A stretch of 18,653 nucleotides of DNA from Iamia sp052038315 (GTDB taxonomy: Bacteria > Actinomycetota > Acidimicrobiia > Acidimicrobiales > Iamiaceae). Location: positions 1 through 18,653 of the forward strand of contig JBQGCF010000076.1 in the NCBI GenBank assembly GCA_052038315.1. The letters run 5' to 3'. Under the pieces are notes generated by a model. That model was given only the letters and a program-made list of their open reading frames with translations, did no database searches and was not told the origin of the DNA. The translations under genes and the position numbers were made by a program. Positions 1-12,700 of the stretch are shown piece after piece (the stretch's first letter is position 1; each line of letters starts with the position of its first letter).

Positions 1-2
1 GC

Positions 3-767
3 ACCGACCCCGTGGCCCTCGGCCCGTTGGGGCCGGACCGTTCCGTGACCGCGTCGCTGTGGGGGCGCGCCCCCGAGGACGAGGCCGGGGGCGAGGCCAC
101 GCTGAGCTTCCTCGACACCGCCGGTGCGGTGATCGAGACCCACGTGGGCACACCGGCCACGGTGGGGTCGGGCTGGGTCGAGCTCACCGTCGAGGCCGAG
201 GCCCCGCCCGCCGCCACCGCCGTGGTGGTCGGCGCCGTCGTGGACGGCGAGGCCGGGGCGGTCCGCCTCCTGGACGACGCGGCGATCGCACCGACCGGTG
301 CCGCGACCGGGACCAACCTGCTCCCGGCCGCCGTCGCCGGCCTGGAGAGCGGCGGTCTGGGGTGGATCGGGCGTCGCGCCGACCTCTGGTCGGTCTACCC
401 GTTCTCCACCACCTTCTGGCCGCAGAGCATCGTGGCGCTGGCCGAGGGACCGGGGCCGGCCATGACGACCGACCTCGGGACCGCCGGCATCCCCGTGGTT
501 CCCGACCGCCAGTACACGGCGTCGGCCTGGTACGCCACGTTCTTCGGCGGCCGGCCGGGTCGGGTCACCATCACCTGGTTCGACGCGGCCGGGGCCGAGA
601 TCGGCCATGCCGACGGCGACGCCGTGAGCGGGGAGGAGGTGCGGGCGTCGGTCACCGCCGTCGCGCCCCCGGGAGCCGCCTTCGCGGCCATGGCCGTGAC
701 CTCGCCGAGCGCTCGCGCCGGCGAGCCCTTCGTCGTCGACCGGCCCGCGTTCTGCACCGGCGCCAGC
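3..767 (+). other. Two carbohydrate-binding (CBM_4_9-like) beta modules, first one cut by window edge
   Basis: Residues 1-95 and about 100-252 of the giant protein look like two jelly-roll, galactose-binding-type modules. Each has a Tyr/Val-Thr-Ala-Ser-x-Trp strand (SVTASLW; YTASAWY), a strand with Phe-x-Asp-Ala/Thr-Ala-Gly (FLDTAGAVI; WFDAAGAEI) and a closing strand that ends in a short Asp-rich motif. The second begins with the Asn-Leu-Leu typical of such modules. These domains usually bind glycans or act as spacers on secreted proteins. The call rests on pattern only. Confidence 0.5.
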
Positions 768-3700
768 CCGGACTGCCTCCGATCGAACCCGCCGGCGTTC
801 CGGCCGTCGGAGGTCACGGCCACGCCGACGGCGACACCGGGGTCCGTCGATCTGGCCTGGGCGGTCGATCCCGCCCTGCGGACGTCCGAGCGGGTGACCG
901 GGTACCGGATCCGGTGGGCCGGGGGCGAGCTGCTCGTCGACGACCCGGCGACGACCACCGCGACCGTGACCGGCCTCGACGAGGTCGGTCCGCTCGACCT
1001 GCACGTGGCCGCGGTCAACGACGACGGCGAGGGACCGGCGGCCACGGTCACGGTCGACGTCGACCTCCCGGCGGCTCCTCCCTCCGCCCCTCGGGGCCTG
1101 GTGGCCACGGCATCGGCCCAGGCGCCGGGTGCCGTCGACGTCTCGTGGGCCCCGCCCGAGCCGGGCGACGGACCGATCACGGACTACGTCGTCCGGTGGG
1201 GTGAGGCCGTCGGTGCCACGACCACCGTCGCCGGCACCGAGACGGGTGTCGTCCTGACCGGCCTGCCCCCCGGGACCCGTCACCCGATCTCGGTGGCGGC
1301 CCGCAACGCCCACGGGCGGGGTCCGCTCTCCCGTGTCCAGGTCGTCGACATCGACGCCGGGTGCGCTCCGCCGACCGCCTCCGGGCGGGCCCAGGCCGTC
1401 CTGGCCGACGGGGCGGCCGCCTACTACCGGCTGGCCGAGCTGGCCGCCACCCCGGTCGGGGCCACGGTCCGCGACGAGGTGGGCTGCCGGTCGGGAGACG
1501 TCGGTGCGCCGACGGCGGCCGGGAGCCGCCCGGTGACCATCCCGCTCGACGGCCTCGGCGGCGACTTGGCCGCCGTCGAGCTGTGGGTGCAGGCGTCGAG
1601 CGCCGGCGTGATCGCCCTCGACCTGCCCGGGGGAGGCCTGCGCCTCGAGGGTGGCGAGGACGAGGACGGTGCCGTCGTCGTGCCCGACCCCGCGTCGTGG
1701 CACCACCTCGTGCTCACCGCCGACGGCGACGACCTCCTCGCCACCGTGGACGGCGAGGCCGTCCTGGTCGGGGAGGACCCGTGGACCACGTCGTGGGCGC
1801 CCGCCGACCACGAGCGCGGCCTGCTCCGGGTGGTCGAGGGCCGCTTCGAGGGCCTCGCCCTCCACACCGAGCCCCTCTCGGGGGCGGCGATCGCCCGGCA
1901 CCGGCAGGCCGCCGGCCTGGTCGACACCAGCACGACGCTGCAGGTCCCCGCCGGTGAGCTGTCGGCCTCGACGGCGACGACCGTGGTAGCCACGGTGACC
2001 GCGGCCACCGGCACCCCGGCGGGCGACGTGGTCCTGCTCGACGGCGGAGCCGAGATCGCTCGGGCAGCCCTCGTCGGAGGCTCGGCCGCGCTGGACGTGG
2101 TCGTCGGTCCCGGTGCCCACGAGCTGGTCGCGGTGTACGAGGGATCGCCGACCATGGTGGCGTCGCGCTCGGCGCGGGTCCTGCGCTCGGCGGGGGGCGA
2201 GGTGACCACGACGTCGGTCTCCCTCGGCGATCCCCGCACGCCGTACGGCGACCCGCCGGGCGTCGAGGTCGTGGTGGAGGATGCCGACGGTGACCCGGTC
2301 GCCGGCCCGGTCGAGGTCTGGGTCGACGGCCGGCTCCATGCCACCGGGACGGCCGATGGGGCCGGCGAGGCGACGATCGCCCTCCGGCCGCTGCCGCCCG
2401 GCCAGCACACGGTCACGGCCATGGCCCGGCCGTCCGGGGACCACCGCCCGTCGGTGGGGACGACCCGGTGGGACGTCGATCCGGGCACCGTGGCCGTGGA
2501 GGAGGCGACGGGCACGCTGGCCTTCCGGATCGCACCGGTCGGCGGTGGTGTCGTCCCCTCCGGGACGGTCGAGGTCGTCGTCGCCGGCCAGGTCGTCGGC
2601 ACCGCGGCCCTCGTGTCGGCGACCGGGCCCGACGGCGCCCCGGTGGCCGAGGTCCGCCTCCCGCCCCCGGCCCTGCCGGGCGGGTCCCAGCAGGTGGAGG
2701 TGCGGTACCGCGGCGACGGGCGGTACGCCCCCCACGCGTGGCGGCACACCTACGAGGTCGAGCACTCCGTCGTCCTGGAACCGGTCGACCCCGGCCCCTA
2801 CGTGGCCCCGCGCCAGGTCGCGGTCCGGGCCCACGTCCGCACCAACGGCGAGCCGGTGACCGGGACCGCGTCGCTCTACCTCGACGGCGCGCCCTTCGGG
2901 TCGCGGAGCGTCGTCGCCGGCGAGGCGCTCCTGACCGTCAACCTGAACACCAGCGGCACCCTGCGGGTCGAGCTCGGGTACATGGGCGTCCGCTCCGACC
3001 CCCTCGCCCTGTTCGCCGCCGAGCGTGCCCAGATCGTGCTCGATGCGGCCACGATCGATCACCACGCCCCGCTGACCGGCCTCGTCCGGGCCGGCACCGG
3101 GGCACGGGCCCCGGCGAGGTCGGGATCGGTGACCGTCGGCCCGCTGGAGGGTGGGGGAGACCCGGTGCCGGTCCCGGTCGGCGAGGACGGGCGCTTCTCG
3201 GCCCCCACCGACGGCCTGTCGCCGGCGAGCGCGCTGGTGGTGGCCTACCAGCCCGACGAACCCGTCCCGACGGTCGAGCACCCCCTCCTCGCGTCGGCGC
3301 CGCTGCCGTTCACGATGCGGCGGGCCGTGGCGACGATCCAGCTCACGGACGTGCCCACGACGACGATGGCCGGCGACGGCTTCACCTTCACGGCCACGGT
3401 CGCCGCGGCCGGATCGACGGTCGGGGGCGTGGTGAGCGCCCGGTGGGACAACGCCACCACCCCCTTCGCCAGCGCCCCGGTCGTCGGCGGCGCCGCCCAC
3501 CTGGTGGCGCCGGGGCGGCCGGTGGGGGACCACGTGCTGCGGGTCTCCTTCGCCGACACCGCCCACGTGGCGCCGGCCCAGGTCGCGGTGCCGGTCCGGG
3601 TGGAGCAGATCGTCGACACCAGCGTGCGGATCGACGCCGAGCCGTCGGCCGCCACCGATGTCGACGCGCCCCTCACGGTGGCGGTGACGGTGAGCCGTCC

Positions 3701-6700
3701 GTCGGTGCCGGGGTTGGCGCCGCCGACCGGTCAGGTCGAGATCTCCCTCGACGGCGTCGTCGTCGACACGCCGGACCTGTCCGGATCGTCGTCCGTGGTC
3801 CGGCTCACGCTGGACCCGGAGAGCGCCGGGGGCCGTCTCGCCCAGGCCGGCCGCCACGTCCTGAGCGCCCGGTACCTCGGCGACGAACGCCACCGGCCGT
3901 CGGCCGGCGACCTCGGCATCCGCCGCACCGTCGCGCCGACGGTGACCATGACCGGCCTGGCCCCGACCGCGGTCTACGGATCGGTCCCGACCGTGGAGGT
4001 GTCGGTCACCGGACCCGATGGCACTCCGGCCACCGAGGGCACGGTGGCCCTCCAGTGGGACGGCGCCAGCAGCTTCGGAGCGACCGAGGACGTCCCGCTC
4101 GACCCCGACGGCTCCACCACCGTGGCCATCGAGGACTGGTGGGGCGAGACCGGCGGCTACGACCTCTGGGCCAGCTACAGCGGCTCGGCGAACCTGCGAT
4201 GGGGCTCCTCGGCACCCCAGTGGCACGTCGTCACCCCGGCCCCGACGACCGTCGTGCTGACCTCGCCCACGGTGATCGAGGACGGCCACGCCGTAGCCCG
4301 GGCGCCGATGGCCCTCCGGGCGCAGGTGAGCACCCCCGATCCCCCCTTCGGCGAGCTCCCGTGGGGCGAGGTCACCTTCCGGGCCGACGGCGTCGTCATC
4401 GGCACCGTGGAGGCGAGCTCCGGGGAGGCCTGGTTGGTGGTCGACGCCCCGCGGACCGCCGGCGACATCGACTTCTCGGCCACGTTCCGCTCCGAGGGCT
4501 ACTTCTCCTCGTCGATGGGGACGGCGACGTTCCCGGTGGCCCCGGCGGTCACCACGACGACGGTCGCCCCCCAGCAGCGCCCGGTCGAGGTGGGCGAGAG
4601 CATGGACCTGGTCGCCACCGTGGCGGTGGGCGACGAGCCGATCCCCGGCGGCACGGTCACGTTCATGGAGGGGACCACCACGCTGGGCACGACGACGACC
4701 GACGACGACGGCGTGGCCCGCCTGCCGGTCTCCCGGCCCACGGGCCCCCACCCGATCCGGGCCACCTACGCCGGCGGTCCGTCGCTGGCGCCGTCGACCT
4801 CGGCTGTCGAGGAGCACTGGGTGGCCCGGCGCACCACCATCACCATGACGCCGATCACGACCACGCACGTCTACGGCGACGTCACGACGTTCCGGGTCGG
4901 CGTGGCCTACGAGACCGGGACCGGTCTGCCCACCGGCACCGTGCGCCTCGTCTCGGGCTCGCAGCAGGGCACGCCGGTCACCCTGGGGGTCGACGGCACG
5001 GCGCTCGTCTCGCTCGAGCTGCCGGCCGGCCGGTCACCGGTGCGGGCGCGGTACTCCGGCGACAGCCGCACGGCACCGGCGCTGAGCGAGAGCGTCGACG
5101 TGCTCGTGGCTCCGAGGACGCTCGAGGTGCGCCTCGCGGTGCAGCCGCCCACGACCGTCTGGGGCAGCCAGGTCATCTTCACCGCCACGGTCCTGTCGTC
5201 CGGCGGCGTCACCCCGAGCGGGAAGGTGACCCTCCACGACCAGGACGGACGGGTGGTCGGTGGCGAGAGGCCCCTCGGCCCGTCGGGCATCGCCACCTTC
5301 TACGTCAAGAGGCTGGCGGTGGGCGCCCACCAGATCCACGCCCGGTACGCCGGCACCGCCGACATCGCCCCCTCCCGCTCGACGGCCCGGCCGGTGACGG
5401 TGACCGCCGCCAACCCGGTCTTCGTCGTCAACGCGCCCCAGTACCTCCGCGAGGAGGGGGTGGCCGAGATCGACGTGAAGGTCGCCGCCCCGGGTGGTGA
5501 CCCGGCGCGGGGCCAGGTCCAGCTGTGGTCGGCCGACGCCGAGCCCGCCCAGCTCGACACCGCGACCCTCGACGACCAGGGTCGGGCCACGTTCCGGTGC
5601 AGCGCTGCCGGTGCGGCCACCACCCTCCCGTGTGGCGGGCTGACCGGGAGCTTCGGCTACAAGATCGTCACCCCGGTCGCGACCGACGGCATCAGCGCCG
5701 GCGAGTCGACGCGGCACACGATCACCATCCAGCCGGGCGGACAGGCGACCGTGACGCCACCCGCCCCGCTGCCGGTCGGCTTCACCGACCAGCGCATGGT
5801 GGTCGGCATCACCGTGGCATCGGGCGGCTCCCACGATCCCGAGGGCACCGTCACCTTGCTGGGTCCGGACGGGGTGGAGCTGGGGCGCAACGGCATCGGC
5901 GCCGACGGCCGGTCGCCGGTCGGGTTCGTGCCGAAGGTGGCCGGGCCGCTCGAGGTGCGGGCCTCGTACAGCGGCGACGAGGTCCTGGCCCCGGAGCTGT
6001 CCGATCCGTTCACCCTCGACATCCGCGAGACGCCGAAGATCGAGCTGTCGCAGGGGCTCGGGACCTTCGCCGCCGGTGGGGAGTCGCAGGCCGTCGTGCT
6101 GCGGTTGCGGCGCCCGGGCGGTGCCCCGCTGGTGGCCCCGGAGGGCGGGATCGAGCTGACGCTCAGCTCGACCTCCCGATCGACGGTCGTCTCCTCGAGC
6201 GAGCTGGTCGACCCCAGCACGATCGTCGTCCCCGAGGGGCTCTCCGAGATCGACCTCCAGGTCACGGGCACCTCGGCCGGCGACCACCAGCTGATGGTCC
6301 GGGCCGACGACGTCGGCATCCGGTCCTGGCAGCTCTTCCCGTTCACCGTCACCAAGCTCCCCAAGAGCGTCATCGTCCCGGTGAACCGCACGGTCAGCGC
6401 GCCGACGGGGGAGTACGCGCCGGCGATCGCCGTCGTCGGCTCCGACGCCCACGGCAACAGCTGGGGCCCGGTGACCACCGGTCTGACCTTCGAGATGGAG
6501 GACGGCGAGTGCACGCCCGGTGGGGCCTGCAAGGCGTACGTCGCCGGCGACCACGAGATCACGATCAGCGAGGGTCCGCTGACGACGACGGCCGTGCTCC
6601 ACGCCAACCGCGCCCCGATCGCCGAGATCCTCGAGGTGCGGCCCTCGCCCGGCGAGGCGCGGGAGCTCACCTTCGTCCTGCGGGCGACCGACCCCGACCC

Positions 6701-9700
6701 GGCCGATCGCCTGGCCATGACCTACGGGGTCTTCTGGGGGGACGGCACGGGCAGCACCGAGATCCTCCCCGTGCCGCCCGACGGCGAGACCTTCGAGATC
6801 ACCCACTCGTTCGACGACGACCGCAGCGCCGACGTCACCTTCAAGGTCACCGACGGCAAGGCGATCGCCTACGACCTCCACTCGGTCCCCCGCGTCGAGG
6901 ACGCCGTGCTCGTGGCCCACGCCGGCGACGACCGGGTGGCCCGGGTGGGCGACCCGGTGTCCTTCGACGGCAGCGGCTCGGTGCCGCAGAGCCTGGACCT
7001 CACCTACGAGTGGAGGTTCGGCGACGGGACCGAGTCGAGCGCCAAGGCCCCCGACCACGTCTACACCGAACCCGGCCAGTACCTCGTGGAGCTCCGGGTC
7101 GACGCCCCGGGCCGGGCCGAGTCGGGCGCGGCCACGGCGGTGGTGACCGTCACGGGCGCAGACGGCAGCGGGGTGTACTTCCGGGTCCAGGACCACCGCG
7201 GCGACCTCGTCGACCAGGCGGCGATCGTGGTGAACACCGCCGACGGCGTCGCCCACCGAGCCGTCGGCCAGCCGAACCAGCCGGGGTACTACGTCCTGAC
7301 CGGGCTGCCCCTCGGCGAGCACTCGGCCTACGTCTACAAGCAGGGCTTCGCCCCGGTCGTCCTGGGCTTCGAGGTCACCGGTGGTGCCGACCCGGTGCCG
7401 GTGGAGCTGGTGCCCGGGGAGGCCGCCAGGGCCACCTTGACCACCCGTCGCCTCACCTTCGACGAGGCCGTCGAGCTGGGCGTCGTCCCGTCGTCGACCG
7501 ATGCGGAGGTGGTCCACCAGTACGAGGTGTGGCTGCCGAAGCGGTCACGGCCGGTGACGCTGTACAAGGCCGACCGCCAGATCGTCTGCCCGACCGACGA
7601 CGAGGACCTGATCCCCGACGACCCGGACGGCGCGCCCGTCGACCAGCTGGTCGGCGACTGCGGCGAGTTCAGCATCCGCGACATGCCGGGGGTCTCGATC
7701 AGCGTCCAGCGGGACACCGTGGTCGTGATGAACAAGACCCGGGCGGCCTGGGCCAAGGAGGTCTTCGAGGTCACCCTCGAGGTCTTCAACATCTCGCCCA
7801 CCGGCTTCACGCTGGAGGGGACGGCGGGCACCCTGAACCTGCCCGACGACGGCGGGCTGGTCCTGGCGGACATGCAGTTCGGCACCCAGTCGCCCACGAT
7901 CGACATCGGCCACATCCCGGCGGGCGAGTCGCGGAAGGCGCAGTGGTACCTGCAGGGCGAGCGCCAGGGCAGCTACGACCTGTCGGCCGACGTGACCGCC
8001 ATCCTCGAACCGGTCGGGGAGTCGATCAGCATCCGGGCCCAGACCGACGCGGCCAACCGCATCCACGTCTGGGGCCCCTCGGCGCTCCAGGTGAGCCTCG
8101 AGACCGACGCCACCGCCGAGGCCGGCGCGCCGTACCGGCAGCGCATGCGGGTCGTGAACGTGGCCGACGTCCCCATCTACAACCTGGTCCTCGGGGTCGA
8201 CGTCGGCCGCGACGGCGACCAGGTCGCGGTCCTGACCCAGCCCCGCCAGGAGGACGCCCTCCACCAGGGTGCGCTGGCCGCCGGCGCCGAGGTGTCCTCA
8301 CCCGAGGCCCGGCTGCTCTACGACGCGACCACCCTCGCCGGCGGCGACCGGTTGCCCGACGTCGTCTACGCCCGGACGGGCGTCGGTGCCGTGCCCGTCG
8401 CCGTCACCCGCCACAACGACGGGCCCCGCCTCGACGCACCCGAGATCACGGCGGGCGACGGCGGGTACGCGCTCGGCGGTGCGACCCTCAGCTGGGATCC
8501 CGTCCCGGGCGCCGACCGCTACGCGGTCTTCGTCACCAAGGACCACCGGACCGCGTTCCCCACGGAGCCCATCGCCGAGACGGCGGGGGACGAGACCACC
8601 GTCGAGCTCCCGGCCCAGGCCGGGTACGGGCTCGTCGCCGTCACGGCCGTCTTCGCGCCTCCGCCCCCCGTCGACGAGGGCGCCCCGCAGGAGCCCGACG
8701 TCTACGAGATGTCGCACCGGCTGCTCGCGGCCGGCGACCTGCCGGACCCCGATCCGGAGGGCGTGCGGGCCGACGACCCGTGCCGGGGCTTCGGCACCGA
8801 CCCCCTGACCGCCTACCCCGGCAACTTCGCCATGGCCGCGGCCGACGTCTCGGTCTCGTCGATCGGCCTGCCCCTCGGGATCCGGCGCACCTACAACAGC
8901 TTCGACCCCCGCTCCGGCGGGGCCGGCCGGGGCTGGACGGTCGACCTCGGCCCCCGGGGCTTCGAGGACGTCGACGGCTACACCGCCCTGCTCCTCGGCG
9001 ACGGATCGTGCCTCCCGATCACCGAGGGATCCGGCGGCGCCCTCGTCATCGACGGCCGGCGGGAGCGGTGGACGGGCCAGGAGCTCACCGACGGCACCAC
9101 CACGGTGTGGGACCACACCGCCGAGGTGACCTACAAGCTCGACGCGGACCGGCGCACGATCTGGGCCGAGGACGAGCACCGGCACCGGACCCTCTACACC
9201 TACGAGCCCGGTGAGGAGAGGCCGAGCACCATCACCGACGAGTCGTCGGGCCGTGCCCTCCACCTCACCTGGTCGGCCGACGGCGAGCGCCTGGTCACCG
9301 TGGCCACCGACCCCGTGAGCGTCGGCAGCGCGGCGCCGGCGCCGGTCGTCTGGCGCTACCACTACGACGAGGAGGACGAGGACCTCCTGACGTCGGCCTG
9401 CGTCGAAGGCCTGGCCGGCGGGACCGCGTGCGAGCGCTACGGCTACGACGACGACGGCCGCCTGACGACGATCGACGACCGGGAGGACGAGCGGACGACG
9501 GTCGCCCACGACGACGAGGGCCGGATGACCAGCATCACCCGCCCCGACGCCGGGATGACCTCCTTCGCCTACTCCGGGACCGACGACCAGGTCGTCACCG
9601 TCACGGACCCGCGGGGCACCGTCGTCACGACGACGTACGACGAGCGGTACCGGCTGGTGGGGGCGACGGGACCGGACGGGACGTCGCAGGTCGCCTACGA

Positions 9701-12700
9701 CGCCCACGGCTACCTGCAGACGGCGACCGCCCCGGGCGACCGGGAGCTGGAGATCACGTCGGACGCCGACGGCGAGCCCACGTCGATCAGGACCGAGCAG
9801 GCCCTCACGCAGCTCGGCCACGACGAGACGAGCGGCCAGGTCGACACCGTCACCACGGCCGGCCGCCAGATCTCGACGATGACCTACGACGGCTTCCAGC
9901 GACCGGCGAGCCGGACCGTGCCGGGGACCGGCCTGACCTGGCGCTGGTCCTACTCCCAGCTCGACGGGGCCACCCGAGCGGCGACGACCCCCGCGGTCGG
10001 CGGCGGGGTCGTCCCGTGGGGCCTCGTCGTCCGCGAGCAGGTCCCGACGACCGGGACGACGGAGGCGGGCACGACGACCCACGGCTACGACGCGCAGGGC
10101 AACCGGGTCCTGACCGAGCTGCCGACCGGGGTCGTGATCACGGCGACCTACGACGAGCTGGGCCGGCTGACGTCACGGACGACGTCGCCTCCCACGGCCG
10201 AGGGGATCGCGCCGCTGCCCGAGACCACCACCACGTGGGAGTACGACGTCCTCGGGAACGTGGTCGCCGAGACCCGCCCGGCCACGGTGGACGCGGCCAC
10301 GGACGAGGCGCACCAGGTCCGGGTCGAGACCACCTACGACGCCCTCGGGCGCCCGACCCGCGTCGTGGAGGACGACGTTCTCGGCTCCACGCCGTCGCGG
10401 GAGCGGTCCACCACCTACGACGCCGCCGGCCGGGTGCTCACCGAGACGGTCCCGGTCGACGGCTCCCGCAGCGCGCTCACCACCCACGCCTACGACGCCA
10501 CCGGCAACGAGGTCGAGACGGTCGACGCCGAGGGCACCGTTCGGCGGCGCACCTTCGATGCCGCCGGACGGGTCCTCGTCGAGCAGGTCGACGGAGCGGT
10601 GGTGGCCACCTACGAGCGCGATGCCGCCGGGCGGGTCCTCCGGTCCACCGACGCCCTGAACCGTGCGACCACCTACGACTACGACGACGCCGGCCGCCTG
10701 GTCAGGACGACCCGGCGCCTCGTCGACCTGGGGACCGGAGCGGTCGAGGACGTGGTCGTCGAAGAGCTCGTGTACGGGACCCAGGGCGATCTCCAGTCCC
10801 GCGTGCAGGCCGACGGGACCCTGCGGACCAACTACGACTACGACGCCGCCGGCCGCCTCCTCCAGGAGTGGTTCGACCCGAGCGGGCTGAACCGCCTGAC
10901 CCGGTACGAGTACGACGACGGCGGTCGGGTCAGCCGGGTCGCCCGCAGCGGCGGGACCGGCTCGGCCGAGGCCTCCGAGGCGACCGAGACCGTCTTCGAC
11001 CCCTACGGGCGGGTCGCGACCGAGACGGTCGTCAACGGCGCCGACGACCTGGTGACCGCCTACGCCTACGACCCCCTGGGCCGGCAGGTGACGGTCACCG
11101 GCCCCGAGGGCGACGTCACCGCCACCGCGTACGACGACCTCGGCCGGGTGACGGCCACGACGGAGGAGGCCGTCGAGATCGACGGCGGCGGGACCGCCGA
11201 TGCGGTCACGACCTACGGCCGCGACGCCTTCGGGCAGGTCACCGCGCTGGTCGACCCGCTGGGGAACACCACCACGCACGAGTACAACGCCGTCGGCTGG
11301 AAGGTCGGGACGACCGCGCCCGCCGTCGCCCCACCGGGCGGTGGCGCCCCGCTCGTGCCGACGACGGAGTACGAGCACGACCTCCTCGGCCGCGTCGTCC
11401 GCACGGTGAGCCCCGGCGGTGGGGTGTCCGAGCGGGGCTACGACGCCCTGGGCCGGCTGACCACCTCGTCACGGCCCGGCCCGTCCGGGTCGCCGGCCGT
11501 CACGACCAACGAGTACGACGAGGCCGGGCGGCTGGTGGAGGTCACCGACCCGACGGGCCTGGTGACCACGACCACCTACGACGGGCTCGACCGTCCGCTC
11601 ACCTCGACGCAGGTCGTCCCGGCGGTCGGCGGGGGCGACCCCCTCGAGCTGGTCACCACGACGATCCACGACGTCGCCGGCAACCTGGTGACCTCGATCG
11701 ACCCCGAGGGCGGGACGACCACCTCGACCTACGACGCCGCCGGCGAGCTGCTCACCCAGGTCTCGCCGTGGCAGCACGAGCAGGGCACCGACCTGCCCAC
11801 GACCTACGAGCGCGACGGCCTCGGGCGGCTGATCGGCACCACGGACCCAGCCGGCGCCGCCACCGAGACCACCTACGACGGCGCCGGCCGGGTGGTCGGC
11901 GAGGCCGTCTTCGACGGCACCGACTGGCTCCGGACCGTCCGCACGATCGACGGCAACGGGAACGTGCTGACCGAGACCAGCCCGGCCGGCCGGGTCACGA
12001 CCTACGAGAACGGGGCCGACGGTCGCCTGCTGTCCGTCACGGAGGCGCCGGGCGGCTCGGTGCCGGCCATCACCACGACCTTCGGCTACGACGTGGCTGG
12101 CAACCGGGTCCGGACGACCGACGGCCGGGGTGGCAGCACCACCACGACCTACAACGCGTGGGGCCTGCCGGAGACCCTCGTCGAGCCGCCGACGGAGGTC
12201 CCCGACGACCCCGCCGACCGGACGTGGACCACGACCTACGACGTCCAGGGGCGCGAGGTGGTGCGCACCGAGCCCGGTGGGATCACCGTCACCTCGGCCT
12301 ACGACGCCGCCGGCAACCTGACGGCCGAGGCCGGTGTGTCGACCGACCCGGCGGTCCCCGACGCGACGCGCACGCTCACCTACGACGTCGGCGGCCGCAT
12401 CGTCACCGCCGGCGTGCCCGGCGGCACCGCGACCTACGCCTACGACGCCCGGGGCCTGCTCGTCGCCCAGAGCGGCGCCGGCGGGACGGTCGACCACCTC
12501 CGGTACGACCGGTCCGGCCGCCTGGTCGAGCGGGAGGACGGCCGGGGCACGGCGACCTACGCCTACGGCGAGGCCGGCCTCCTCGCGTCCATGGCCGATC
12601 CGGTCTCCGGGCGCACCTTCACCTACTCCTACGACGCCGCCGGCCGGCGCACGGGCGAGGTGGCGACCACGCCCGACTTCGTCGCCGGCCCCGAGGGCGC

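Noticed and set aside
12..14. GTG at 12 as the true start of the giant protein.
   Set aside because: The frame is open to the window edge, the sequence starts in the middle of a beta module, and there is no signal peptide or ribosome binding site. The real start lies upstream.
5034..7517. Long antisense open frame (827 codons) and similar long minus-strand frames at 8298-10082 and 11469-13826.
   Set aside because: In DNA this rich in G and C, stops are rare in the opposite frames. The translations are low-complexity Gly/Arg/Val/Asp text without domains, and the + strand frame holds clear RHS and Ig-like motifs.
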